The position numbers and the translations under genes were made by a program. From contig NC_091668.1 of NCBI RefSeq assembly GCF_042453785.1, positions 503,501-567,500 on the forward strand: a stretch of 64,000 nt of DNA, given 5' to 3'. How positions within the stretch are numbered: position 1 is the stretch's first letter; each line of letters starts with the position of its first letter. Positions 1 through 10,512 of this stretch are shown here, in pieces. A model generated the notes under the pieces. That model ran no database searches, had not been told where the DNA came from, and saw nothing but the letters and a program-made list of their open reading frames with translations. This DNA is from Malus domestica (lineage: Eukaryota > Streptophyta > Magnoliopsida > Rosales > Rosaceae).

Positions 1-345
1 CCATTGCTACAATTGGAGTCCCTCAACTCATCAAAACGTGTAGCTATGGTCATTCTCGTTAATTTCGTCAGAATTTTGTCAAAATGAGTTATGTTGAAAG
101 GATCATTGCTATAATTGAGTTAAAGTTGAGGGACCATTACTCAAATTGTGTTAAAATTGAGGAACCATTACTCTAATTTGGTTAAAGTTGAGGGACCATT
201 TCTCTAGTTGAATTAAAGTTGAGGGACCAATGGTAATATATTTTTTATTGAGGAACTATAGTTGCACGTTTTGATGAGTTGAGGGATAAATGGTAATGAA
301 TTTGTAATTGATGGATCATTACTCAAATTGAGTTAAAATTAAGAA
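1..345. repeat. Non-coding repeat with inverted ends and short tandem units
   Basis: Units around 'gttaaagttgagggacca' recur every 35-45 bases from about 110 to 330. A segment near 22-50 (ccctcaactcatcaaaacgt) reappears inverted near 262-285. This looks like a MITE-type element cut by the window's left edge. No coding potential is seen here. From 346 to 1178 I see only AT-rich spacer. Confidence 0.4.
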
Positions 346-1178
346 ACCATCGATATATAGGGAGGGTACAATTTCGATTCTCTTTGACAGAAATACTTAC
401 AACTTCGTTTGGTTTCGTTGAATCGTTTCCTGGATACGCACCTGCATCTGAAGGGCTTGGAACAAAATTGTAGTAAAAATATTTCTAACAAAAACGCATC
501 GGTGCACAAGTGTTTCTTACAACTGAGAACTATGCCTACCTATCAAATTTTCGACTGAGATTCATGCTGCGTATGGCCAAACTGGAGAGCCTAATGCCAT
601 TTCTGATATGTTTGTAAACGGCCCAGACATTCTTTACTGAGGAACCTGTAAGATTAAACTTATAAAAAATATAAGTTAAGAGATTAAGCTCATGAACCAC
701 AAATTTATTTAAGTATTAAAATCACAATTCGATAAACACAATGACAAACTAACCCGTAAACGTAGTAGAAGAAGAAGCTAAAGCAGACTTCTAAACAGTG
801 CACCTTCTCCTCTCTTGCAAAACCAAAAGTACTCAAACTAACAATATGTCTTAGTTCAATATTGAGAGTATGTTTTGTAAGAGCAGTGACCGCTATTTAT
901 AATAGAGTAATCCTAATAATTCTCCTATTAGAAACACCATAGGATACCAACTATGAATCCAAATCATATTAGTTTTAAGCTTTATAGCAAGACTTTTCTA
1001 TGTCAATTGAAACACTACAACCAGCTATAATATTCAGTTTCTTACTCATATTCTAACAGAACCAAGTACGAAACAGAAATCAAACCGATTCTTTTCGGAC
1101 TTGAAATTTTTGTACAATTTGAAGTTACTAGGAACAACCTAAAACAAACTGATATCCTCCAACTTAGGTGCAGCCTAG

Positions 1179-2155
1179 CTAGGCAATACAACGCATGGAG
1201 TACATGGAAACGGCAGGCCAATCCAGCATAGACGACGTCGTAGAAGACGCAAAAGAGGAAGCTTCGTAGACTCTGGGGTGATCACTCTCTAATCCATAGT
1301 CCATGATCGGACGGTACTCCAGCTCCTCATCATAATCGTGCACAAACTCCGGAACCTCCACCTCATTCCTCCGCACCTGGTTCCATAGAAACTCCAGCCG
1401 TTGCACATATTTTAGCTTCTTGTACAACCTGCAGGTCCACCAATAAACATCACCATTACCATTCACTAACGTGCGTCATGGGTCAACGTTTGCTAAAACT
1501 GTTAGTTAATATTTGATTGTGTTAATTACCATCTTAATTAAATGTGCATCGATGTTTGTTAATTAGTGTTACGTAACGTACCCTCCGGTGAAAAGGAGAC
1601 GACCAAAGGTGGCGAGGAAGAGCTTGGCCTGCAATCCCGGGTGGAGAAAGTAAACAGCTTGAAGCCGATCCTTGACGGCGGTCGGAATTGCCTCGTAGAT
1701 GGATCGGAGGGTTGAAATTCCGGGAAAGTTGTCACCGCGATTCACATCTGTGTGCACGTACACCACCGAGAAGAAAGCCGTTTCCCCTAACTTTGGGAAT
1801 ATTTTCTCCTCCAAGTACTTGTTCACAGCCTCGTTCGTCACGCTTCGAGCTGATCATGAACATTTAACATAACCAAAATAAATTCAGCGTAACCAAGTAA
1901 TAACGTCTTAATTAAGCAACAAATATTTTATCATGAGTATGGTAGCGTCAAACTTGTAACTAAGGAGCGCGCTAAAATAAAAAGGCATTTGGATTCTATC
2001 GAATAATTACCTGGAAAGAACTTTCCGACGATGCGAAGAACGTTTCGACCATGTTTGTCCCGGCCTTGGATGTTAAACACTTGAAGTTTCTCAAGGAGGT
2101 GTTGCTGGTCTGACAGAGAGAGTGTTGGTATAGAAGGGGAAGAAAAATAATTCAT
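1179..2155 (-). CDS. Sec14-like protein with divergent CRAL-TRIO domain
   Basis: Three exons on the minus strand (2011-2155, 1582-1849, 1179-1428) join in phase to give about 220 residues. All junctions have GT donors and AG acceptors. The start is the ATG at 2153-2155; it is followed by a helical segment and the beta strand NVLRIVGKFFP. Exon 2 carries KYLEEKIFPKLGETAFFSVV, a histidine-aspartate turn (VHTDVNRGD), and AVYFLHPGLQAKLFLATFGR, which match the divergent CRAL-TRIO (Sec14) fold of small plant proteins such as the At4g35750 type, also present in GDAP2. Such domains bind lipids or other small hydrophobic ligands, but the ligand of this subfamily is not known to me. The acidic C-terminal tail (about residues 165-220) ends MYSMRCIA. 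The protein is single-domain with no macro domain. It stands alone, with no operon-like neighbour. Family is secure; function is inferred. Confidence 0.88.
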
Positions 2156-3831
2156 TTTTTATAAATTTTTAACTCTCTCGATTGACTATAGAGAGTGTAG
2201 TTGTATTTATTAATTATATAGTGGAATTTGCGAAAATTAAGCAGAATATGTTCTGGAAACGGAAATCCGAAAGTGTGAAAAAGTAAGAGGGGATGGATAG
2301 GGTCGCTTTTGCTTTGAGTTTTGAGAGGGATAACGATGATAAAGCGTTGCTGCAAAGTGCAAAGTGCAAAGTAGCGTTTCTGTTTCTCTTGATTATATAG
2401 CGAGGCGGGGCGACCGATTTCTGGATTAGAGTATGTAAAATGTGAGAGAATTTTTGCCGAGAATATGATTTGGTACACGAAATGTATTATAATTGGTTAG
2501 ACTCTTGATAAAAAAAAAAACATTGATAAAAAAATTTCAACCAATTGTATTATGACACTTGATGTACGGCAAGCTGAAAATTTTCTTGTATAATCTTTTT
2601 GTTATTATAAAGGATCAGCTGGTGACTTCGTCATAACAGTTCATATTTCAGAAGTCAGGACAATACATAAATGTATTTTAACATTCTCCTAACCACTATC
2701 TTGTGATTTTTCAACGTCAGGAATTGAATCAAACGCCGGATAATGAAGCTCAAACAAAAGAGTGTGATGGAAGATGATGATGAGCGAGCGCATTGAGGAG
2801 GGTATATTCTTAAGAATCTTCCGAATGGTCTACCTCGGTGCGGTTAGTTTGCCAAGTTTGCAAAGTGCCTATGGATTCAATGGATTGTTGATAACTGTTT
2901 GATATAATTAAGGCAATATTTTCATCATTATTCGTAGCAGCAAAAATGTGGTTGGGATTGTGACATAGAAACATCTACCTGTAAATGGTCTACGTCCATA
3001 GTAATATTTAAGATATGGTAAGAACAAATTACAATTTAATTACCTTATGTACTTATCCACGTAGAAATATCGAAATTCGTGAAATTTACACATCCAAAGC
3101 AAATTAACATTCAATCTTGCAATAGAATTAAGGAAACAAATCCCTAAATAAGGGTTGTTAACCCAACTAGACCATAGTATTCAAATCAATATTAGTTGAT
3201 ATATATGTTCATATAAAATAAGTGTGTATGATTGAGATAACGAAATAAATAAGGTGAACCATATTGTTTTTGGCAATGAATGAGACCCACTAGGACCACT
3301 ACTACTACCCGTCCAATCTCGATGGAAACTTTGCAAACCTTTCCTCTTCATAATTCTCCAAACTACGTACGTAGGCCAAAAGACCAATTAACTAATGCTA
3401 CTTTTATCAAATATAATTAAGCTAAAATCGTGGTATAATCATTGATCAACATGTTATAATCTAATATGCGAAATGCAAAGGAGACTCTCAAAAGTGAGAT
3501 TTTTTATGGATTTTCTGCCACCTCATATTGTTTGCACAACGTTTTATAATGTTAATACAAAAATTAACGTTAAATTGTTAAATTATGAGATGACAAAAAG
3601 TTCATGAAGAGTTCCATTTCAAAAGATTCCCCTAATCATTTTTCATCTAATATAACAAGGTGTATCATGCATAGTTTGAAAGGTCCACCGCAACTTCTTC
3701 GCAATGTGGCCGGCGCCCGACCTCCCCTTAAACAAAACAAAAGAAAGGTGTGTTCCGACAATCGAACAATGAATAATTGCTTCAAGAGGTTGAAGAAGTT
3801 GAAAACATAAGAAAAAGAAGAAGGATAGATA
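2156..3831. other. Intergenic spacer
   Basis: AT-rich spacer between the Sec14-like gene and the tRNA. A small imperfect inverted repeat near 2477-2575 (attataattggtt against aaccaattgtatta) suggests a degraded MITE. The remaining open frames lack recognisable domains and I read them as chance. Confidence 0.5.
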
Positions 3832-3903
3832 GGGGCATTCCGAGAATCGGACTCGGGACCTCTCGCACCCAAAGCGAGAATCATACCACTAGACCAAATG
3901 CCC
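3832..3903 (-). tRNA. tRNA-Pro (anticodon UGG)
   Basis: The minus strand folds as a 72-nt cloverleaf. The acceptor stem GGGCATT/AATGCCC carries discriminator C at 3832. The D arm is followed by an anticodon stem CTCGC/GCGAG with loop TTTGGGT, so the anticodon TGG lies at 3869-3871. The T arm is CCGAG/CTCGG. There is no intron. The sequence fits plant nuclear tRNA-Pro(UGG), which reads CCA and, through modification of U34, other Pro codons. One oddity: the T loop reads TCCGATT where TTCGATT is expected, so the usual T at position 55 (pseudouridine site) is C. It could be a slightly decayed copy, but all stems are intact. Confidence 0.9.
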
Positions 3904-4205
3904 TCGTGGACACTTTTTGAACTTTTGAAATTTAATAGTCAGGTATAACTTGGGGGAACAAAACAAAACATGCTGCGTTAATGAGTGAGAAGTTGGAGCT
4001 GCTTCCCAAAATGTTTTGAGGCCTTTCAAGTCTGGATATTAGGCAAGGCATGGATTACATTGGAATAGCACTAACCTGGGAAAATTAAACCCAACTTTAT
4101 GTTTTGGGCCATCCATGTCGGCTCAGTTTTAAGCCCATAAAGGGCAGAGAAATAAAACATTACACCCATCCCCTAACATAATTTTAGGGGTGAAAAAAAT
4201 AAAAA

Positions 4206-4357
4206 GGAAAACTAATGAAAAGAGTTTGAAAACTTTGAGTTTTAACGATAAAGATAAAATAAAGGGTAAATAAATAGTACCATGATTGACTTTTTAGTGT
4301 AAAAATATGGTTTTTCGTTAAAGTGAACATTACCGGGAGCTTTTCATTAAAGTTTCC
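4206..4357. mobile_element. MITE, family A copy 1
   Basis: The ends read GGAAAACTAATGAAAAG and, inverted, GGAAACTTTAATGAAAAG. The interior (gagttttaacgataaagataaaataaa, then ttttagtgtaaaaata) is shared with copies near 9453-9594 (inverted) and 49192-49337. It is non-autonomous and carries no coding sequence. The poly-A flank hides any target duplication. Confidence 0.65.
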
Positions 4358-4402
4358 AAAAAAAAAAAAACCGAGTTGTCTCCATAAAGGGCAGAGAAAT
4401 AA

Positions 4403-4595
4403 GGATAAGGATTGTCTGCCCTCTTATTTTGGGTGGTCACGGTTAAACCATATTAACATTTTATATTATTTTTTTATAGAGATAATAAGACAAAAATGAA
4501 TAGTAATATAAAATGTTGATGTGATTTAACCGTAACCACATAAAACAGCAGGGAACAGGAGGGCACCGGAAGTAGGAGGACAGACAATCCTTGTC
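4403..4595. mobile_element. Mutator-type MITE with 9-bp target duplication
   Basis: A 193-bp element is flanked by perfect 9-bp direct repeats gagaaataa (4394-4402 and 4596-4604). Its ends GGATAAGGATTGTCTG and GACAAGGATTGTCTG are inverted, and about 60 bp of each arm pair (cggttaaaccatattaacatttta with its partner near 4501-4535). A 9-bp target duplication is diagnostic of Mutator-like transposition. The host sequence (cataaagggcagagaaataaaac...acacccatccc) also occurs uninterrupted at about 4137-4175. Confidence 0.8.
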
Positions 4596-4604
4596 GAGAA
4601 ATAA

Positions 4605-5888
4605 AACAGTACACCCATCCCAAATTCGCTTTAAACAAAGTTGACTAACTGCGGGAAGTCAACTACTATTCTAAATATAATAAGGCAGTGAACTATTGTT
4701 CATCAGGAGAACTTTGGTAAGACAATATTTACGATAGCTCTAGTTATACTCCTACAGAATTATTAATGCCATGCAAAATCTTATGATAATTGATAAATAG
4801 TTGAGGGATAAACATGAGACCGGGCATAAATGGTGAAAAGGATTTTCGTGCACGGCAATCTTAAACCACCCGGCAGCTAGCTGCAGTGATGGAGAGAAAT
4901 CACCAAACACATACTATATGGTATTTACCAAATCCGGGCCCCCAAATAGCGCAAGGACCGGAGTCAAATAGTCAAACTTAATCAACGGTGCAGGTAGCGT
5001 GCAGGTAGCGTGCATGGATAAGCTTTTGATGGGGTTGAATGCACTGGAAACAACCAGAGAAGGTGGTCACTGCCACTGGTCAGTATCTTCCAGCGGATGT
5101 ACGCCAAGATTTTGTTTCAGTCAACAGTTTCATAGGCACTAGATCAACGGCTAAGGATCTTCAAAGATATGTTGTTTCATGGAACGTCTTCTCCAGCATT
5201 TCCTGGAACACGATCAGTATTGGACTGAACACGCATTAATGAGAATTTTGCAACTTTTGAGCTGGTCGTGGTGTTCGGATGAAAGTTTACTGGATTTTTT
5301 ATTATTATTTTCCCTTGCAGAATAATATAACTTAACAGAAGTTAACCACCGTTAAAACGAAAGACGCGTGTGAGATAAATAGGGAAGAGACATGAAAGGA
5401 GACTGCACGTCAAACCTCATCTCTCGGACTTCGCACAAAGACAAGAGAGAGAAGTGAGGTTTCTCGTTTCTCCTCTCTCTCAGTCCTCAGAGAGATATTA
5501 CACAGAGCTAGCTAGTTACGTACAAATGGATGTCAGTCTTTGAACAACTCAAACATTACACGGAGGAGAGAGAGAGAGAGTAGAGAGAGCACAATTAATT
5601 AATTAGCTTAAGAGGAGGCTTCGAAATGACAGAAAAAATCAATTCGGCACAGGCGTTACATACATCTCACGCGTCCCAATTTCCTTTTTAAGCTTTGGTC
5701 AGAGTATTTACTGTATAGCTTAGTTACGCGTTAAGCTTATCCTGGAAATCATCGCTTTCTTTGCTCTTTGTACACTCTTTACTCTTTTACTTAAAACTGT
5801 TGTATTTCTCATTAGTGTATTCTTTATTCTCACCCTTGTTGGTGGCTTTCCGGCGAGGGTGTGGCGGAGAAGAAGAGAGGGGGAGGAG
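4605..5888. other. Spacer and likely promoter/5' leader of the ARID-HMG gene
   Basis: The first part has a GC-richer patch (5030-5240) with an open frame of 66 codons that I cannot assign; it may be a remnant. From 5400 the sequence is rich in CT/GA runs (ctctctct, gagagagagaga near 5570-5590), as in plant 5' leaders. This suggests that the transcript of the downstream gene begins here. The start site is not determinable from sequence alone. Confidence 0.4.
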
Positions 5889-8624
5889 ATGTCGCCGGTG
5901 GTGAGGAGAGAGCAGGTTCTGCAGGGTGTGCATTATCCAGCACCACTTGCCACTCACGAGGAGGTTGTGAAGGACGCTGTTGTTTTCTGGGACACTCTCC
6001 GGCGCTTCCATTTCAAGATCAACACCACCAAGTTTATGTAACCCTACTCTTCTTCTCCTTCTCCTCTTATTTTTCTTTATTTTGTATGATCACAAAATTA
6101 AATTTATTCACTTTAAAGGTCAGGAATTTTATTATCTATTTTTTCTTCAAGGGTTCCTGTGATTGGAGGGAAGGAGCTAGATTTGCACGTGTTATATTTA
6201 GAGGTAACAAGGAGGGGTGGCTTTGAGAAGGTTTGGCTATCTATTTATCTATATTTCTTCATTTAACTAAATTAAATTATTATTATTAACATTTTCATTT
6301 TTTAGTTAAGGGATAAAAGAAAAACTAGAAAATCATATGTATTAAATTATATATGCAGGTAGTTGCAGAGAAGAAATGGAGGGAAGTGGTAGGTGTTTTC
6401 ATGTTCTCCCCAACAACAACAAGCGCTTCGTTTGTGTTGAGGAAACACTACTCAACCCTTCTTTACCATTACGAACAGGTTCACTTTTTTAGGACACAGG
6501 GTCCTTTATCTACCCCCACACCCTCACCCTCATCCTCAGGTATTCATTTAATTCTTACCCTCTTTTTTTTTACCGATGCAATTGGCTTTTGCTTTCTGTA
6601 TCTTGACTGCGGATATCATATGACCTTTTTGCTCATAAGTGCTTCCTTTTCCGGTATCTTTTTGCGTTGCCGGCTTTTGCTTTTATATTTTCGGAGGTTC
6701 AAGTAAATAATAGTTTAGTTTCCGTGTCTCTTTGTTTCTGCATTTTCCATTAGTAACCGTTGTGAGTGCGCAGAGAAACCAGGACCGGCGCTGGTGGAAT
6801 ATTCTCCCAAAGGTAAAGGTGCCAAAGGAACCAAACCCGTAAATGATTGTCCGGTTTCGGTCACTGATGAAGGTATATATTATAGGGCTCATTTTTCTCG
6901 ATACACAGATCATATTGGATAAGGTGATTTCAATCGCACAACCACTCACCACAAATGTTTGATATGGTTTTTCTGGCAACCCCCCCACCCCCCAACAAAC
7001 ACACACGAAAACAACAACAAAAACATTTTTGTATTTCTTTTAAATATTGTAGTGTTTTAAAGGAATAGTGATAAGCTTTATCATGTTATGCTGAATTAAG
7101 ACATAGACACAACTTAATTCTTTACTTGTAAGGAGTCATTTCTCTTTTAATACTAATGTGACATTATTAATTGTACAAACGTCGTAATTTGACTCTTTAT
7201 TATCAACTAAAAAAATCATTCAACTTAAAAGAGGGTTTAACCATCCGTATAATAAACAAATTGAAATTTTTATCAAGAGGATGCTACCATAATTATCAAT
7301 TTGTTCACATATATGGATGATTAAAAAATTTAGAAATTGAATGAAGTTTTTTAGAGACAATCACAATCTTATGATAAAAATCTCCAAATTTGGGTGATGA
7401 ACGTTTATTTTACTTATTACATATTTTTTAATTTTTGATCGTCGGATCAAATAAATTGAAGAAAATCAATTGCAAAAAATTAATAAAGAGTTTCTGAAAG
7501 GTAAAAATAGATTTGTGAATAGCCTGAATAGCACTTTCCTAAACTTCTAACTTTTTTGACATGGATATATACTTAAACTTCCAACTTTTATGACATAGAT
7601 ATATATCGTATGTCCCAGCATGCATTGATGGGTCGATCTCACCCCCACACACGACAGATATGGGACCATTTTAATCCAATATTTTTAACGAATGATTATG
7701 TTTCCTCGTATCATCCACGAATGAGGTTTTTGTTTGGAGCATGGAATGCAACTAAGATCTAGATCAGTGATCAATCAAATTTCAACTTAATCAAGGTTAA
7801 TTAGAATAAAAACATCATGACGATGATGTCTATTTTTTTCTTCTCTTTTTTCAGGTACTGGAACAATTGATGGGAAATTCAATTGCGGCTATCTTGTAAC
7901 GGTGAAGTTGGGTTCGGAGATTCTCAGTGGAGTACTCTACCACTCTAACCAGCAGACTCTAGCCGGTCCTCCTAATCCAACTCCATCCCCCGAACCTGTC
8001 AATGCCATTGTACCCTACACGTCCACAAGATCTGGTCGTGTTGCAGGTTCGAGGAGGAGGAGATCAAGGAGGAGGACAGACCCCAACCACCCAAAACCCA
8101 ACCGGAGCGGCTACAATTTCTTCTTTGCAGAAACGCATTTCAAGCTCAAGTCCCTTTACCCAAACAGAGAGAGGGAGTTTACCAAGATGATTGGCGAGTC
8201 TTGGAACAAACTCCCTGCAGAAGAGAGGCTGGTAACCGCGAATAGATAACATATATACTTCTTAGCAGGGATCTCGTTCTATTATATAAAGGGACGGTAG
8301 GGCCCATAGGAACCATGTATTCACCATAAGGATTCTAGACGGTAAATACATGGTTCCTATGGGCCCTATCGTCCATAAGCCGCAGGCTTATCCTTAATTA
8401 TGCCTTGCTAGAGTAAAACGGGATCCCCACTTAGCTGCTCCTACGTATATATAGTTGCTTAATTACCTTCTTTCATATTTATATTTATCACATTCTTTTG
8501 TCAATTTTTTTATTATTAGGTTTACCAGAATATTGGGCTGCAAGACAAAGCAAGATACAAGAGAGAGTTGAAAGAGTACAAGGAAAGTTTGCGGCTCAAG
8601 ATTCAGACAGGCCATGGAAACTAA
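5889..8624 (+). CDS. ARID-HMG box DNA-binding protein, HMGB9/HMGB15 type
   Basis: Six exons (5889-6037, 6152-6230, 6359-6539, 6774-6872, 7855-8231, 8520-8624) join in phase to encode about 329 residues, close to the roughly 338 of Arabidopsis HMGB9. The ATG at 5889 was chosen because upstream in-frame codons are not ATG. Residues about 25-118 form the ARID domain (VFWDTLRRFHFKINTTKF, then IGGKELDLHVLYLEVTRRGG and KKWREVVGVF). A Ser/Pro linker follows, then a conserved block GTIDGKFNCGYLVTVKLGSE. A basic run RRRRSRRR precedes the HMG box at about 245-315 (PNRSGYNFFFAETH, GESWNKLPAEERLVYQNIG, KARYKRELKEYKE). ARID-HMG proteins are plant nuclear factors that bind AT-rich DNA; HMGB15 acts in pollen, but the target of this copy is unknown. 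The 3' end converges on the U11/U12-25K gene 376 bases away. Confidence 0.93.
8292..8392. repeat. Strong hairpin inside the ARID-HMG gene's last intron
   Basis: Arms of 34 bases (8292-8325 and 8341-8374) are complementary with two mismatches around a 15-base loop. They contain the motif tagggcccataggaaccatg and its complement. A second small palindrome (ataagcc-gca-ggcttat, 8375-8391) follows directly. It is probably a small inverted-repeat transposon remnant. A recently made palindrome is implied by the high arm identity. Confidence 0.7.
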
Positions 8625-8999
8625 GTCGATTCCAGCTCGAGTGAGCTTTTCGGATGCGTGTAGAGAGTTTTATGTGGTAGTTTATGGTTTTCAAACAGAA
8701 AGTTTATGCAAACCATTTTGCTCTGAGACATGATCAAAATCACAATCTTTAGTTTCAAACTTTCAATGCAAGATGCACTTAGGAACTCCTTCCCCGCTTC
8801 GATCTTTTTATCGTATTTTATTAGTTAGAGGGTGATTTTTAGTTTTTGGTAAAATGAGGCTCCATGAATATCTCATCTTATTGCAAAACAGAACGTTGTA
8901 TATTTACAGCAATGAAAAACCATAAGCTGCGCATCATTGTGGTGCAAGAAAGATTAAGCAAAGGAAAAAGCAGATAAACCGTGCAAATACTATGAAGCA

Positions 9000-10186
9000 T
9001 CAAGAAAGCTTGCTGAGGCCGTGAAAGAAGCGGTGTCTCCTCCTCTTCGAATGCTTACGAGAATCCTTGAGAGCAATATGAGGAACAAAATGCACCTGAG
9101 GACATGGATAGCTGTAAATAAGTTGACAGAACTGACGGAAAAGACCAACGATGCAACTCGGGGTGAAATTGGAAGACGGCTAGACCAATTTGTTTGAATT
9201 TGGGAAGCTAAAATGCAAATCTGTATATAGTTTAACAACCATTGCTATATACAAGTAAGCCTAAATGAAGTAACAACTCGAACGAATAACATTCCAAATA
9301 GTAGAGGAAACCTGAGAATGATTGTGTATGCCAAAATGCTGAACTGGAGCATTGTCATCAAGTAGCTTCTCATTGTGGTATGAGAGGCAAAAATTCCTCC
9401 AAACGTGCTTCCTGATTGCAAACACATCGAATCAAATTGTAATTAATCGTAGAGAACTTTAACGAAAAGGTACTGTTTATTTTAACAAAAAATCATATAT
9501 TTACATTCAAAAGTTAATCATGGTATTATTTATTTTTCCATTTATTTTGTCCTTATCGTTAAGACTCAAAATTTTCAAACATTTTTCATTAAAGCCCGAA
9601 CTGAATAAAAACTACATTAAAATGTCACGAGGCCAAGCGACCCAGCTATATCAGCAAACCGCAGACGATGACAGGACAACCATATTCATCTTCAAACACA
9701 AACAGAACAATATCAATTTTGAACTTACCATGAAATGTGGCGGTGACCCATCTTGGATTGCTCCATCTCATTGATTTTCTTCCTGATTGCAAGCTTAAGG
9801 TCCTTCACCGTTGCAGAATTCATCACTGCCACATCTTCACAGTCAAGCAAAATCAAACGCATCAGTTTTTTCTTCAGTATACATTGACAATACACGAAAA
9901 AAAAAAGAAAATTTTGGCAGATGAAGTGTTCGAGAAAATGCCGAGGTGAATAGTACCGACCGAAGAAAGTGCCGTCGAGCTTGAGGACGGAGATGCGCAT
10001 GGCGCTGCCCAATTCGAGGCTGATGAGAGTGTCGACGTCGGATAAGGTTGGTTTTTTGGGAACGTCGGAAAGTATAGGATCATTGACAAGGGCAGCAAGC
10101 GTCGACTGCAACCTGGCTTTCTTTATGTTGCTTTCCTTGTATCCTTCCACGCTTATCTCCGCCTTCCCCTTCGCATCCGACTCCAT
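9000..10186 (-). CDS. SNRNP25: U11/U12 small nuclear ribonucleoprotein 25 kDa protein
   Basis: Four minus-strand exons (9961-10186, 9729-9834, 9312-9411, 9000-9095) encode about 175 residues in phase. The start is ATG at 10184-10186 (MESDAKGK). Residues about 60-160 form a ubiquitin-like fold: ELGSAMRISVLKLDGTFF, then VAVMNSATVKDLKLAIRKK, NEMEQSKMGHRHISWKHVW and LSYHNEKLLDDNAPVQHFGI. The basic tail (KHSKRRRHRFFHG) is typical of the family. The protein is part of the U11/U12 di-snRNP, which recognises U12-type introns in the minor spliceosome in the nucleus. Intron 2 (9412-9728) contains a family A MITE. The exon 1/2 junction could shift slightly: two acceptors fit the phase, and I chose the one giving DVAVMNS, which agrees with my memory of the plant family. 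Confidence 0.92.
9453..9594. mobile_element. MITE, family A copy 2 (inverted)
   Basis: Inverted copy of the element at 4206-4357, with termini gaactttaacgaaaagg and catttttcattaaag. The interior (ttttgtccttatcgttaagactcaaaa) matches the complement of copy 1. It lies within intron 2 of the U11/U12-25K gene. Confidence 0.6.
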
Positions 10187-10512
10187 CGGCGATTGAGCTC
10201 ACTGCTCTTGGTCTTAGGTCGGCCTCTCGCTGAACGAAACAAGCCACAGCTAATGGCTTTTCGCGGGATCTTTCTTTTTTGGTTTTCTTTAAGACCCCAA
10301 CCAATTTTACTAGGTGTATTGGGTGTTTCAATTTATTCCACTTGCACCACAATATTTACCCTAATTAGGAATAAATTAAGTAGTAGATCTAGTGAAGTCC
10401 GACGGTCACACGTTCATTGCGCTAGTGATATTATTGTCCACGTATTAAAGTTGGAAAAACATTTGAAAATACGGAAAGTTGTCCATATCAAAAAGAAAAA
10501 AACCTCGCATAA

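Noticed and set aside
5039-5239. Open frame of 66 codons in a GC-richer patch
   Set aside because: No domain or family is recognised, no splice partners fit, and codon pattern is not convincing. Left as a possible remnant only.
9000-10186. Search for U12-type introns in neighbouring genes because U11/U12-25K is here
   Set aside because: All introns I placed have ordinary GT-AG borders, and none showed the ATATCC or GTATCC donor typical of U12-type introns.
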